From Alphaproteobacteria bacterium (GTDB lineage: Bacteria > Pseudomonadota > Alphaproteobacteria > GCA-2731375), in the NCBI GenBank assembly GCA_030746295.1, contig JASLMY010000025.1, forward strand, positions 1-30,621: a stretch of 30,621 nucleotides of DNA, written 5' to 3'. The number at the start of each line of letters is the position of its first letter. Within the stretch, counting starts at the first letter, position 1. Shown piece after piece: positions 15,214 through 23,705 of this stretch. A program made the translations under genes and the position numbers. The notes under the pieces were generated by a model. That model was not told where the DNA came from. It ran no database searches and saw only the letters and a list, made by a program, of their open reading frames with translations.

Positions 15214-16848
15214 ATGAAGGTGGTCGAAGCCGTTGCCGAGGTCCTGAAGCGTGAGGGCGTCGAGATCCTGGTCGCCTATCCGGTCAACCACGTGATCGAG
15301 TACGCGGCCCGAGCCGACATCCGCACCGTCATCGTGCGCCAGGAGCGGATCGGCCTGCACATGGCGGACGCCATGGCCCGGCTCTCCAGCGGCAAGACCG
15401 TCGGCGTCTTTGCGATGCAGAACGGCCCCGGGGCGGAGAACGCCTTTGGCGGCGTCGCCCAGGCCTACAGCGAGGCGGTGCCGATGGTGATCCTGCCGCA
15501 GGGCTATCCGCGCAAGTTCGCCCACGTGCCGCCCAACTTCAATTCGGTCACCAACTTCGCCCACGTCACCAAGTCTGCCGAGCCGATCGTGCAAGCCGGA
15601 GAGACGTCTGAGATCCTGCGCCGCGCCTTCATGCAGGCCAGGAACGGCCGGCCGGGGCCGACGCTGGTGGAGATCCCGGGCGACATCATGATGGAAGAGG
15701 TGGCGGAGCCGCTCGACTATACGCCGACGAGCCGGGTCCGCTCCGCCCCCGACCCCGATGCCGTCGCCGCCGTCGCCGAAGTGCTGTTGGCGGCCAAGCG
15801 GCCGGTGATCTATGCCGGTCAGGGCGTCCACTACGCCGAGGCCTGGGCGCAGTTGAAGCGCCTGGCGGAGCTGTTGGCGGCACCCGTCACCACCAGCCTG
15901 CAGGGCAAGAGCGCCTTCCCCGAGGATCATCCGCTGTCGCTCGGCTCGTGCGGGCGTTCCTACCCGAAGACGGTGCGCCACTTCCTCGACGAATGCGACG
16001 TCATCTTCGGTATCGGCTGCAGCTTTACGACCACCAACTTCGGCGTCGCCATGCCCAAGGGCAAGACCATCGTCCATGCCACGCTCGACCCGGCCGACCT
16101 CAACAAGAACGTGGTCTCCGAGCACGCTCTCGTCGGCGACGCAGGCCTGACGCTGGAGGCGTTGTTGGCCCATATCGAGGCCAAGCTCGACGGCCCCCGC
16201 GATGCCGGCGCCGTGACGGATGAGATCCGTGGCATCAAGGAGGGCTGGCTCGCGGAATGGATGCCCAAGCTCACCTCGGACGAGACGCCGCTCTCGCCCT
16301 ACCGCGTGCTGTGGGAGCTGCACAACGCGGTCGACCGGCCGAACACCATCATCACCCACGACGCCGGCAGCCCGCGCGACCAGATCTCGCCCTTCTGGGA
16401 GTCGGTGACGCCGCTGTCCTATATCGGCTGGGGCAAGACGACACAGCTTGGCTACGGCCTCGGCCTCGCCATGGGGGCGAAGCTGGCGCGGCCCGACAAG
16501 CTCTGCATCAACGTCTGGGGCGACGCCGCCATCGGCTTCACCGGCATGGACTTCGAGACCGCGGTGCGCGAGCGGATCCCGATCCTCTCGATCCTGCTGA
16601 ACAACTTCTCGATGGCGATCGAGCTGCCGATCATGCAGGTCTCGACCGAGAAATACCGGTCGACCGACATCTCCGGCGACTATGCGGCGATGGCCCGGGC
16701 CTTCGGCGGCTATGGCGAGCGGGTGACGGAGCCGGGCGAGATCGCCGCCGCGATTCAGCGCGGCATCGAGGCGACCGAGGCCGGCCAGCCGGCCCTGTTG
16801 GAATTCATCACCGCCAAGGAAGGCGAGATCTCGATCTTCAATTCGTAG
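15214..16848 (+). CDS. ThDP-dependent enzyme, acetolactate synthase large-subunit-like
   Basis: A 544-residue protein with the three domains of the pyruvate oxidase/acetolactate synthase family. The catalytic glutamate is Glu44 in IVRQERIGLHMADAMA, the middle domain is a transhydrogenase-like fold, and the ThDP-binding motif is GDAAIGF followed about 20 residues later by LLNN (Ala replaces the usual second Gly of GDG). It probably decarboxylates or ligates a 2-oxoacid; it is catabolic-looking and has no ilvH-type small subunit beside it. The ATG at 15214 has GAGGGAG upstream, which makes it better than the in-frame TTG at 15193. It heads a run with a Sel1 protein, aconitase X subunits and a PLP transaminase. 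Confidence 0.88.
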   Translation: MKVVEAVAEVLKREGVEILVAYPVNHVIEYAARADIRTVIVRQERIGLHMADAMARLSSGKTVGVFAMQNGPGAENAFGGVAQAYSEAVPMVILPQGYPRKFAHVPPNFNSVTNFAHVTKSAEPIVQAGETSEILRRAFMQARNGRPGPTLVEIPGDIMMEEVAEPLDYTPTSRVRSAPDPDAVAAVAEVLLAAKRPVIYAGQGVHYAEAWAQLKRLAELLAAPVTTSLQGKSAFPEDHPLSLGSCGRSYPKTVRHFLDECDVIFGIGCSFTTTNFGVAMPKGKTIVHATLDPADLNKNVVSEHALVGDAGLTLEALLAHIEAKLDGPRDAGAVTDEIRGIKEGWLAEWMPKLTSDETPLSPYRVLWELHNAVDRPNTIITHDAGSPRDQISPFWESVTPLSYIGWGKTTQLGYGLGLAMGAKLARPDKLCINVWGDAAIGFTGMDFETAVRERIPILSILLNNFSMAIELPIMQVSTEKYRSTDISGDYAAMARAFGGYGERVTEPGEIAAAIQRGIEATEAGQPALLEFITAKEGEISIFNS

Positions 16849-16881
16849 AGGGCCGGCGAGGACTTGAGCGGAGTCTGAGAA

Positions 16882-17490
16882 ATGAGATCGTTAAAGCCGA
16901 TCGAATGGGGCCTGATCGTGCTGGCGGTGATCGGGCTCATTGCCTTGTTGACCATTTGGGAGCTCTCCAGCAGCTACAACGAGGGCGACGCCGCCTTCAA
17001 CCGCGGCGACTTCGAGACCGCGGTCAAGGAATGGCGGCCGCTCGCCGAAGCGGGCGACCCGGACTACCAGAACCGCCTGGCGCAGATGTACGAGACCGGC
17101 AAGGGCACGACCTTGAACGCGGTCGAGGCGGTGAAGTGGTACCGACAGTCGGCCGAGCAGGGCTTCGTGCCGGGGCAACACAACCTCGCCCGCATGTTGC
17201 AGCGCGGCGAGGGGGTGGCGAAGAACTACAAGGAAGCCGCCAAATTGTACCGCCAGGCGGCGGAGCAGGGTTATGCGCCGGCGCAGAACGGCCTCGGCGC
17301 CATGCTCTATGCCGGCCTCGGCCTCACGGTCAGCCCGGTCGAGGCGCTGATGTGGTTCGAGATCGCCGCTGCCGGGAAGCACAAAGCGGCGACCGCCAAC
17401 CGCGACCGCGCCGCCAAGAGCATGTCGGCGGCAGACATCGAGGAGGCCAAGCGCCGCGCCCGTCGCTGGCTGGACCAGCACGGCGACTAG
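16882..17490 (+). CDS. Membrane-anchored Sel1-repeat (TPR-like) protein
   Basis: A 202-residue protein with one N-terminal transmembrane segment (about residues 9-27) without a clear cleavage site, then an N-terminal helical hairpin and at least three Sel1 repeats: AEAGDPDYQNRLAQMYETG, AEQGFVPGQHNLARMLQRG and AEQGYAPAQNGLGAMLYAG. It is probably anchored in the inner membrane with the repeats in the periplasm. Sel1 repeats bind proteins and have no enzymatic role. Its place between two metabolic genes, 33 bases after the ThDP gene, is unusual. Confidence 0.9.
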   Translation: MRSLKPIEWGLIVLAVIGLIALLTIWELSSSYNEGDAAFNRGDFETAVKEWRPLAEAGDPDYQNRLAQMYETGKGTTLNAVEAVKWYRQSAEQGFVPGQHNLARMLQRGEGVAKNYKEAAKLYRQAAEQGYAPAQNGLGAMLYAGLGLTVSPVEALMWFEIAAAGKHKAATANRDRAAKSMSAADIEEAKRRARRWLDQHGD

Positions 17491-17537
17491 GTACGACTTC
17501 GATGCGTGGATTCGGCGAGCCGCCCGAGGCGCACGGC

Positions 17538-18785
17538 ATGCGGCTCGATCCTGAGGAGCGGGCCATGCTGGCCGGCGAGATGGGGCCGGCGCGCCGCTTC
17601 GCCATGCGCCAGATCGTCGCCGTCGGCGCCTTCTTCGACGCCGAGGACTGCGTGCCCGTGGCTCAGGTTCACCTGATGGCGGACCCGGAATCGCTGGGCG
17701 ACGCCGGGGTCGGCTTCCTGGAAGAGCTGGCGGTGCTGCCCGCGGCCGAGCGCCGGGTCGTGGTGCCGACGGTGACCGATCCGCGCGGCGTCGATTTCGA
17801 GAGCTACCGCCTGCTCGGCCAGACCGACGCGATGGCGGCGCTGGAGCGGCGCACCATCGCGGCCTTCGAGGCCATGGGCATCCTGCTGACCAACACCTGC
17901 ATCAACTATCAGACCGTGCTGCCGCCGGTCCTCGGCGAGCACCTGGCCTTCGGCGATACCGGTTCCTCGATCTACGCCAACAGCGTCGCCGGCGCGCGCA
18001 CGAACTTCGAGGGCGGACCCTCGGCGCTCGCCGCGGCGCTGACCGGCCGCACCTCGCGTTACGGCTACCACCTGGACCGTTGCCGCCGCGGCGGCTCGCT
18101 CTTCCGGCTCGACTTCCGGCCCGAAGACCTGTCCGAGTGGGGCACGGTCGGCGCCCTCATCGGCCGCGAGATGCGCTCCTACTGGGAAGTGCCGGTGATC
18201 GTCGGCGTCGAGGCGGCACCGACCTCGGACCAGCTGAAGCAGTTCGGCGCGGCGCTGGCGAGCTTCGGCTCGACGCCGCTCTTCCACATGGTCGGCGTGA
18301 CGCCGGAGGCGCCGTCGCTCGCCGCCGTCTTCGACGGCTTGCCGCCCGCGGCGACCGCGATCGACGCCGCCGCCGTCGAGGCCCTCCGCGCCGCCTATCG
18401 GCCGGCGGACGACCGCCTCGACGTCGTCGTCTTCTCCGCACCCCAGCTCTCCTTGTTGGAGATGCGGACGCTGGCAGGGCTGCTCGACGGCCGCCAGGTG
18501 CACGGGGACGTGACGTTGCTGGCCGCCACCTCGCCCGAGGTCAAGGCCGCCGCCGACCGCCTCGGCCTCTCCGCCACCATCGAGGCGGCCGGCGGCCGGG
18601 TGCTCCAAGGCGTCTGCTTCTACCAGATGTATGCGCGCGAGATCGGCGAGGTCCGGTGTTGGCGGCGGCTGATGACCAATTCGGCCAAGCTCACCAACAT
18701 CATCGGCGGCTATGGCTACGAGCCATATCTCGCCAGCATGGAAGCTTGTGTCGAAAGCGCCGTCCAGGGGCGGATCGTCGGATGA
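17538..18785 (+). CDS. Aconitase X catalytic (large) subunit-like dehydratase
   Basis: A protein of about 415 residues of the DUF521/AcnX family. Characteristic segments are DPEERAMLAGEMG at the N-terminus, NTCINYQTVLPPVLGEH, YANSVAGARTNFEGGPSAL and TNSAKLTN near the end. Cys121, Cys360 and Cys404 stand where the family has its three iron-sulfur ligands. Known bacterial AcnX enzymes dehydrate cis-3-hydroxy-L-proline, and archaeal ones dehydrate mevalonate 5-phosphate. I chose ATG 17538 (GAGG upstream, family-like N-terminus); ATG 17502 adds 12 residues. It overlaps the small-subunit gene as ATGA. The substrate is uncertain because the small subunit is atypical. Confidence 0.87.
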   Translation: MRLDPEERAMLAGEMGPARRFAMRQIVAVGAFFDAEDCVPVAQVHLMADPESLGDAGVGFLEELAVLPAAERRVVVPTVTDPRGVDFESYRLLGQTDAMAALERRTIAAFEAMGILLTNTCINYQTVLPPVLGEHLAFGDTGSSIYANSVAGARTNFEGGPSALAAALTGRTSRYGYHLDRCRRGGSLFRLDFRPEDLSEWGTVGALIGREMRSYWEVPVIVGVEAAPTSDQLKQFGAALASFGSTPLFHMVGVTPEAPSLAAVFDGLPPAATAIDAAAVEALRAAYRPADDRLDVVVFSAPQLSLLEMRTLAGLLDGRQVHGDVTLLAATSPEVKAAADRLGLSATIEAAGGRVLQGVCFYQMYAREIGEVRCWRRLMTNSAKLTNIIGGYGYEPYLASMEACVESAVQGRIVG

Positions 18786-19213
18786 CGGCGCCGATCGTGC
18801 TCAAAGGCCATGTCGGCATCGGTCCGCCGGTCCGCGGCCTGGTACTCGCGGCCCGCGACAACTTCTCCGCCCGCTACGACCTCGACCGCATCAAGGGCGT
18901 CTTCTCACGGCCCGGCCACGCCCTCCACGGCCAGAGCTACGTCGGCAAGGTCCTGGTCCTCGATATTGCCAAGGGCGGTGTCGCCACCGCCTGGATGCTG
19001 GCCGAGATGGCGGCGCGCGAGATGGCGCCGAAGGCGCTGGTGCTGAACGCCGCCAACCCGATCATGGCCCAGGGGGCCGCCTTCGCGAACCTCTCCTTCC
19101 TCGACCGTTTCGAGACCGACGTGACGGCGGCGGTGCGGAGCGGCGACGAGGTCGCCGTCGACCCCGCCGCCGGCATGCTCACCATCCTGGCGCGGGGCAG
19201 CGGCGCAGGGTAG
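18782..19213 (+). CDS. Aconitase X swivel (small) subunit, DUF126, atypical active-site motif
   Basis: A 143-residue DUF126 protein, the small swivelling domain that completes the AcnX active site. In the well-studied members the loop after the VLV strand is a Ser-rich motif of the RGSSTGS type that supplies the catalytic serine; here the same place reads DIAKGGVATAWML, without serine. The following APKALVLNAANPIMAQGAAFA segment fits the family well. The gene overlaps the large subunit by 4 bases, so the two are made together. The missing serine suggests a subfamily with another reaction or another acid-base residue. Confidence 0.87.
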   Translation: MTAPIVLKGHVGIGPPVRGLVLAARDNFSARYDLDRIKGVFSRPGHALHGQSYVGKVLVLDIAKGGVATAWMLAEMAAREMAPKALVLNAANPIMAQGAAFANLSFLDRFETDVTAAVRSGDEVAVDPAAGMLTILARGSGAG

Positions 19214-19250
19214 CATTCCGCTAATTCATCAGCGAAACGAGGAGAGTCCG

Positions 19251-20174
19251 ATGTCGGTGCAAGAGCAACCCACGACGGAGACGGATTTCTCGGGCGGGGC
19301 CGGCTGGGCCGACGGGCACTATCTGCCGGTGGCCGAGATCGCGGTGCCGATCCTCGACCACGGCTTCCTGAAGTGCGATGCCTGTTACGACACGCCGCAC
19401 GTCTGGCGCGGCCTGTTCTTCCGCCTCGACGACCACCTCGACCGCTTCGAGGCCTCCTGCCGGGGCCTCGGCCTCGATCCGGGGCTTTCGCGCGAGGCGA
19501 TCCGGGAGATCATGCTGACCTGCGCCAAGATGACGGGCCAGCGCGAGCTGATGGTGCAGATCGTCTGCACCCGCGGCCTGCCCGACCCGGCCGCCCCGCG
19601 CGACCCGCGCCGCAACCGCAACCGCTTCTTCTGCTTCACCCGCAAGCTGGATGAGATCTCCTCCGACGATGCCGGCGGCGCCCATATCCATATCAGTGAC
19701 GTGCCCCGCATCCCGCCCGAATCGGTCGATCCGCGGCTCAAGAACTTCCACCGCGGCGACATGACCCGGGCGCTGATGGCGGCGCACGACGCCGGTGCCG
19801 ACACCACGGTGCTGGTCGACCAGGCCGGCAACATCACCGAGGGCCCGGGCTTCAACGTCTTCGCCGTCAAGGAGGGCCGCCTGACGACGCCCGAGACTGG
19901 CACGTTGGAGGGCGTAACGCGGCTGTCGGTGCTGGAGCTGGCACAAGAGCTCGGCCTACCGGCCGCCGAGGGCACCGTCACGCCGGACGATTTGCGCGAG
20001 GCCGACGAGGTCTTTCTCACCTCCACCGCCGGCGGCGTCATGGCCGCGACCCGGGTCGACGACCGGATTCTTTCAAATGGCGCGCCCGGCCCGACCACCG
20101 TCCGCCTCCGCGATCTCTACTGGGAAAAGAAGGCCGCCGGCTGGTACGGCACGGCGGTGCCGTACGACGATTGA
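19251..20174 (+). CDS. Fold-type IV PLP aminotransferase, R-selective amine transaminase-like
   Basis: A 307-residue class IV aminotransferase. Lys164 in VDPRLKNFHRGDMTRA is the PLP-binding lysine; GNITEGPGFNVFAV and LTSTAGGVMA are family signatures binding the cofactor phosphate. The N-terminal pattern VPILDHGFL followed by HVWRGLFFRLDDHLDRF matches, as I recall, the R-selective amine transaminase group (ATA-117 type) better than IlvE. It probably moves an amino group between an amine or amino acid and a 2-oxoacid. CGAGGAGAG precedes the ATG. It follows the AcnX pair by 37 bases and may belong to the same pathway. Confidence 0.88.
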   Translation: MSVQEQPTTETDFSGGAGWADGHYLPVAEIAVPILDHGFLKCDACYDTPHVWRGLFFRLDDHLDRFEASCRGLGLDPGLSREAIREIMLTCAKMTGQRELMVQIVCTRGLPDPAAPRDPRRNRNRFFCFTRKLDEISSDDAGGAHIHISDVPRIPPESVDPRLKNFHRGDMTRALMAAHDAGADTTVLVDQAGNITEGPGFNVFAVKEGRLTTPETGTLEGVTRLSVLELAQELGLPAAEGTVTPDDLREADEVFLTSTAGGVMAATRVDDRILSNGAPGPTTVRLRDLYWEKKAAGWYGTAVPYDD

Positions 20175-20194
20175 TAAGGACGGCCGGGCCACGG

Positions 20195-20617
20195 ATGGAG
20201 GCACCGACGCTGACCTGGTCCGACGTCTGGCTGCTGCGGGCGGTACACGCCTACCACGGGCGCGAGACGGCGCCGACGATCGAGGAGATCCTGGCTGCGG
20301 CCGACGGCATCAACCACGCCGTCATGACCTATGCCGAGCTGACCGGCGGCGCCCACCGCTTGGAGGCAGCCGGCCTCCTGAATCGTGCCGGCGAGTTCCT
20401 GACCCCGACCGCCGAAGCGGAGCGCCTATTCCACAAGCATCGCCGCCTCGGCGCCCACCGGCTGCCGGAAGCGCTCAAGAAAGAGCTCGGCGTGGCCCCG
20501 CCGTCCAAGAACGATCATCCCCACGCCATGCCGGCGGACCTCGACCCCTTCATCTCCCGCGACCGCTTCGACGCCGCCCTCGAGACCTACCGCCGCCGCT
20601 GGCGCAAGCGCTCTTAA
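20195..20617 (+). CDS. Small winged-helix-like protein of unknown function
   Basis: A 140-residue protein. The first 85 residues (TWSDVWLLRAV, then TIEEILAAADGINHAVMTYAEL, GGAHRLEAAGLL and FLTPTAEAERLF) have the helix and wing rhythm of a winged helix-turn-helix domain; the tail is basic, ending YRRRWRKRS. I do not recognise a named family. It follows the transaminase by 20 bases and overlaps the convergent MFS gene by 4 bases at its end. An in-frame TTG at 20171 is possible, but ATG 20195 is preferred. It could be a regulator of the operon, or a non-DNA-binding winged-helix protein. Confidence 0.7.
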   Translation: MEAPTLTWSDVWLLRAVHAYHGRETAPTIEEILAAADGINHAVMTYAELTGGAHRLEAAGLLNRAGEFLTPTAEAERLFHKHRRLGAHRLPEALKKELGVAPPSKNDHPHAMPADLDPFISRDRFDAALETYRRRWRKRS

Positions 20618-21807
20618 GATCGTTTTGCCACCGCGGCTAGGCGCACCGGGCGGGTCAGGAGGGCGAAGACGAGGGCGGCCAACATCGTCACGCCAGCGAA
20701 CAAAATCGGCGCACTGGCGTCGCCGGAGGCATCGCGCAGATAGCCGGCGAAGCCGGGCAACACCCCCATGACGCCATAGTACCAGGTATAGAAGAGGCCC
20801 ATTCCGATGGCTCGGTTCTCGGGCCTGATCACTTCCGAGGCCAGCGCCATGATCGGGCCCGCCGGAGCCCAGGCGAGGACACCAAAGGCCAGTATCGCCA
20901 GCAGCGGCGAGGGGCCCGAAGCCAGGGCCCAACAGGCTGCCGCACCCGCCACGAGACAGACGGTGATGACGGGTCCGGGACAATTCCAGCGTTGCGCCAG
21001 AAAGCCGCCGAGGGGGATGGTCACGACCCCGAGCCAGGTGCCGATCGAAATCAACTGACCAGCCTCGGCGACCCCAAATGCCCGGGCGGTGAGGTGGCTC
21101 GGGCCGAAGCTGACGATAAGGATGAGGCCGACATTGAAAAGGCTCCAGGACAGGGCCGCGATGGAGATGCCGACCAGCTCTTGCCGGCTGAGCGCGCCCA
21201 GGCGACCGGCCGCCGGCCCGGCTGTGCCGACGGCAGGCGGGCTTCCATAGGAGACGGCGATCAGGACCAGGCCGAGGAGGGAGGCGAGAGCGGTCAGGTA
21301 GAGCACCGCCGGCCAACCGAACGCCACCGCCAGCGCCCCCTGCGTCGCCAGGCCGATGGCGATGCCGAAGGGCCAGCTGTTGACCAGGATCGCCATCGCC
21401 AGCACGACCTCGCGCCCGTCGAACCAGTCCAGCGTCATCTTGGTCAGGTAGACGTTGAGCAGCACGGCGCCGATGCCGCTCAGAAGTCGGCCGACGAAGG
21501 CGGTCGCGTAGCTCTCCGCCGCGCCGACGAGGGTGCCGCCGAGTGCCATCAGAGCCAAGCCAAGGATCACGATGGCCCGGTCGCTGTAGCGGCGCCCGAG
21601 GGTTCCGCTCGGTAACGAGAGGACGGCCCCGGGCAGCTTGAAGAGCCCGATCAGCGTGCCCAGCATGGCGAAGTCGATCGCCAGGGTCTCGATCAGGAAG
21701 GGCGAGACCGAAGCGACCGACTGGAACTGGAAGCCCATCGCCGTGCGGGCCAGGAACAGCACGGCGAGGATGGTCCAGCGGCTTCGGCCCCGACGCGCCT
21801 CTGTCAT
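20614..21807 (-). CDS. MFS transporter, CynX/NimT-like
   Basis: A 397-residue protein with about 12 hydrophobic helices in the major-facilitator pattern. The loop between helices 2 and 3 carries SGTLGRRYSDR, the MFS motif A region. The overall look (WPFGIAIG, WAPAGPIMALASEVIRPENR) resembles the cyanate/nitrate-type permease group of MFS proteins. The substrate is unknown. It follows the SnoaL-like gene by 25 bases on the same strand, so they are probably cotranscribed. Confidence 0.9.
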   Translation of the reverse strand: MTEARRGRSRWTILAVLFLARTAMGFQFQSVASVSPFLIETLAIDFAMLGTLIGLFKLPGAVLSLPSGTLGRRYSDRAIVILGLALMALGGTLVGAAESYATAFVGRLLSGIGAVLLNVYLTKMTLDWFDGREVVLAMAILVNSWPFGIAIGLATQGALAVAFGWPAVLYLTALASLLGLVLIAVSYGSPPAVGTAGPAAGRLGALSRQELVGISIAALSWSLFNVGLILIVSFGPSHLTARAFGVAEAGQLISIGTWLGVVTIPLGGFLAQRWNCPGPVITVCLVAGAAACWALASGPSPLLAILAFGVLAWAPAGPIMALASEVIRPENRAIGMGLFYTWYYGVMGVLPGFAGYLRDASGDASAPILFAGVTMLAALVFALLTRPVRLAAVAKRS

Positions 21808-21832
21808 CGGCCGACTGGTCGGTGGGTCGCGT

Positions 21833-22228
21833 TCAGGCGCCCTCGGCCGGAAGGTTGGTGTTGATCATGTCCCGGTGCAGGTGCCAGTTGCCGTCGACCC
21901 GCTTCCAGATGACGAGGAACTTGCCGCGATCGGCGACCTGGCCGTCGGCCGTCTCGAGCACGTAGCGGCCGCATTCCCAGGCCGTGTCACCCTCGCCCTC
22001 AACGTCGTCGGTGGCGAGTTGAACCTTGGCGATGCCCTGCGCCATCAACGATCCCAGGAAGTCGCCGATGGCGGCCCGGCCTCGGATCGGCTCGGCGTTC
22101 GGGGCCAGAAAGGCGCCGTCGTCGGTATAGAGGGCGGCCACGCCGGCGGCGTCGCCGGCGGCAAAGCGGGCAACGAAGTTCTCGTTGGTGGCGGCGATCT
22201 CGGCGCTCAGTTGGCTCGATGACGACAT
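21833..22228 (-). CDS. SnoaL-like / DUF4440 (ketosteroid-isomerase fold) protein
   Basis: A 131-residue NTF2-like protein: FAAGDAAGVAALYTDDGAFLAPNAEPIRGRAAIGDFL is the classic start of this fold, and the end WKRVDGNWHLHRDMINTN is the typical last strand. Members are small isomerases, cyclases or ligand-binding proteins, so function cannot be fixed. GGGGAGAAG precedes the ATG at 22228; an upstream ATG at 22312 in the same frame lacks these features and would add an unlikely basic tail. Confidence 0.9.
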   Translation of the reverse strand: MSSSSQLSAEIAATNENFVARFAAGDAAGVAALYTDDGAFLAPNAEPIRGRAAIGDFLGSLMAQGIAKVQLATDDVEGEGDTAWECGRYVLETADGQVADRGKFLVIWKRVDGNWHLHRDMINTNLPAEGA

Positions 22229-22315
22229 CTTTCTTCTCCCCTTGGCTGATTGCAGGATTCTTCCCTTGGCGCCCGATTGTTGCCGCGAAGGATCCTGGTG
22301 GAAAGGCGGCAAATC

Positions 22316-22324
22316 TGGTGCGAA
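22316..22324. promoter_or_regulatory. Candidate regulator site TGGTGCGAA upstream of the SnoaL/MFS unit
   Basis: TGGTGCGAA occurs 88 bases before the start of the SnoaL-like gene, in the 173-base gap after the LuxR-type gene. The same nine bases occur upstream of the LuxR-type gene itself (23634-23642), which makes a shared operator plausible. Nothing else stands out in this gap. Confidence 0.35.
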
Positions 22325-22401
22325 TGGTGTAGGGATCGTGGAACTTATTGAAAAACCAAGTGGTTGCGCTGTGATCGCATCAGCTAGGACGGCCGACCGC
22401 G

Positions 22402-23538
22402 CTAGTGCAGGGGTGGCGGCGGGGCCGAGAGGATGAGGCGCACCAGGTCGGTCTGCCGGTGGGTGCCGGTCTTGGCGAAGATGCCGGCCAGGTGCCGACG
22501 AGCCGTTGCCCGGGCGATGGCGAGTCGTTCCGCCGCCGCCTCCACGGTCGCGCCGCCGACGAGTGCCATGGCGACGTTCGCCTCCATCCGCGTCAGGCCG
22601 TACACCCGACGCAACAGGTCGGGCGGAGTCTCGGGCGTGGCGTCGGGATCGGTGACGAAAAGGATGGCGGCCGGCCGCTCTAGCGCCGGGAAGGCCGGCG
22701 GGCGCGGCGTCGGCGCCGCCAGCACCGAATAGGGTCGCTCGCTGCCCCGTTTGGCGATCGGTTGGTAACCACCGCCCGACGCGCGTCGGCCGACACTGGT
22801 CCCGATCGCACCGTCAATGAGGTGTTGGAGCTTGGGTCGGTCGATCGGTCTGAGCGCTTCCAGTCCCGCGGGTCCGGCGCGAAGGCCCGCGCCCTCGTCG
22901 ACGATGCGCCGGGCCTCCCGGTTGAGCCATAGAATTCGGCTATCGGTGCCGATCAGCACGACGCCGAAGCGCAGCATGTCCATCGAACCCAAGGCGCTGG
23001 CCAGCGTCAAGTCGAGGCCGGCGAGCCGGCTCTCGATCAGAAAGGCACGGCGGAGGTGTGGCAGCAGGGCCCGGAAGCGCGCGATCCCTTCCCGGTCGAC
23101 ATGGCCTTGGCCTTCGGAGCGGTGCAGCGCGACGACGGCGGCCACGTCCTCGCTGTCGAACAGGCGGCCGGCGATGAAGTAGCAAAAGCCGAAGGAGCGG
23201 CGCCAGGCATCGATCTCGCCCCGCCGTCCGGCGTCGCCGCCGCTTATATGATCGTCGTACAAGACCAATTCGTTGAGCTTTCGGATCACGAGCTCGTTGC
23301 GATCGCTGATCGTCGAGTAGTAGGCCGCGTACTCGCGGCTGTACGCGTCTGGGATGTCGTGGCCGGCCTGATAGAGGACCCGGCGCGTCGTCTTGTCGAT
23401 GGCATAGAGCTGCAGGGCGGATGCGTCGAAGTGGGCGCAGAGCCCGCGAAAGGCAGCCGTCCGCGCCCCCGGCGTGAGCGTCGCCTCGTAGATCGCCCCG
23501 ATCAGCTCGGCCGTTTCCCGTTCGGTCCTCATCGGCAT
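22402..23538 (-). CDS. LuxR-family transcriptional regulator
   Basis: A 378-residue protein with a long N-terminal sensory region of unknown type, containing a PAS-like stretch near the middle (FGVVLIGTDSRILWLNREARRI), and a C-terminal LuxR/GerE helix-turn-helix (LTRMEANVAMALVGG, then AAERLAIARATARRHLAGIF and KTGTHRQTDLVRLIL). It is probably a one-component regulator of the SnoaL/MFS genes downstream on the same strand. ATG 23538 with GGGGGACGCC upstream is chosen; a GTG at 23586 is the alternative. The ligand is unknown. Confidence 0.88.
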   Translation of the reverse strand: MPMRTERETAELIGAIYEATLTPGARTAAFRGLCAHFDASALQLYAIDKTTRRVLYQAGHDIPDAYSREYAAYYSTISDRNELVIRKLNELVLYDDHISGGDAGRRGEIDAWRRSFGFCYFIAGRLFDSEDVAAVVALHRSEGQGHVDREGIARFRALLPHLRRAFLIESRLAGLDLTLASALGSMDMLRFGVVLIGTDSRILWLNREARRIVDEGAGLRAGPAGLEALRPIDRPKLQHLIDGAIGTSVGRRASGGGYQPIAKRGSERPYSVLAAPTPRPPAFPALERPAAILFVTDPDATPETPPDLLRRVYGLTRMEANVAMALVGGATVEAAAERLAIARATARRHLAGIFAKTGTHRQTDLVRLILSAPPPPLH

Positions 23539-23597
23539 GGCGTCCCCCGACCGCCAAGCGCGCCGTAGCGTGGCCACGACGCACACCCGCGTCAGTC

Positions 23598-23642
23598 TCG
23601 CACCAGCCGGTTCCGAAGGAAAGCACCAAAGAATGGTGCGAA
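23598..23642. promoter_or_regulatory. Candidate LuxR-type operator region
   Basis: Upstream of the LuxR-type gene, TCGCACCA (23598-23605) is one half-site, and GCACCA (23623-23628) with TGGTGC (23634-23639) forms a perfect 6-bp inverted repeat with a 5-base spacer. TGGTGCGAA recurs upstream of the SnoaL/MFS genes. This suggests autoregulation plus control of that unit. Confidence 0.4.
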
Positions 23643-23705
23643 CGATGCAGAAAGTAGGATTAGTCTCGCAAAATCAAAGGATTGGCTACCGCTAATCGAA
23701 GCACC

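Noticed and set aside
16257..17500. Upstream extension of the aconitase X large-subunit frame
   Set aside because: It overlaps the ThDP and Sel1 genes in another frame and has no homology; the family N-terminus begins near 17538.
22229..22312. N-terminal extension of the SnoaL-like protein
   Set aside because: The ATG at 22228 has a strong ribosome binding site and the usual family N-terminus; the extension is a short basic low-complexity stretch.
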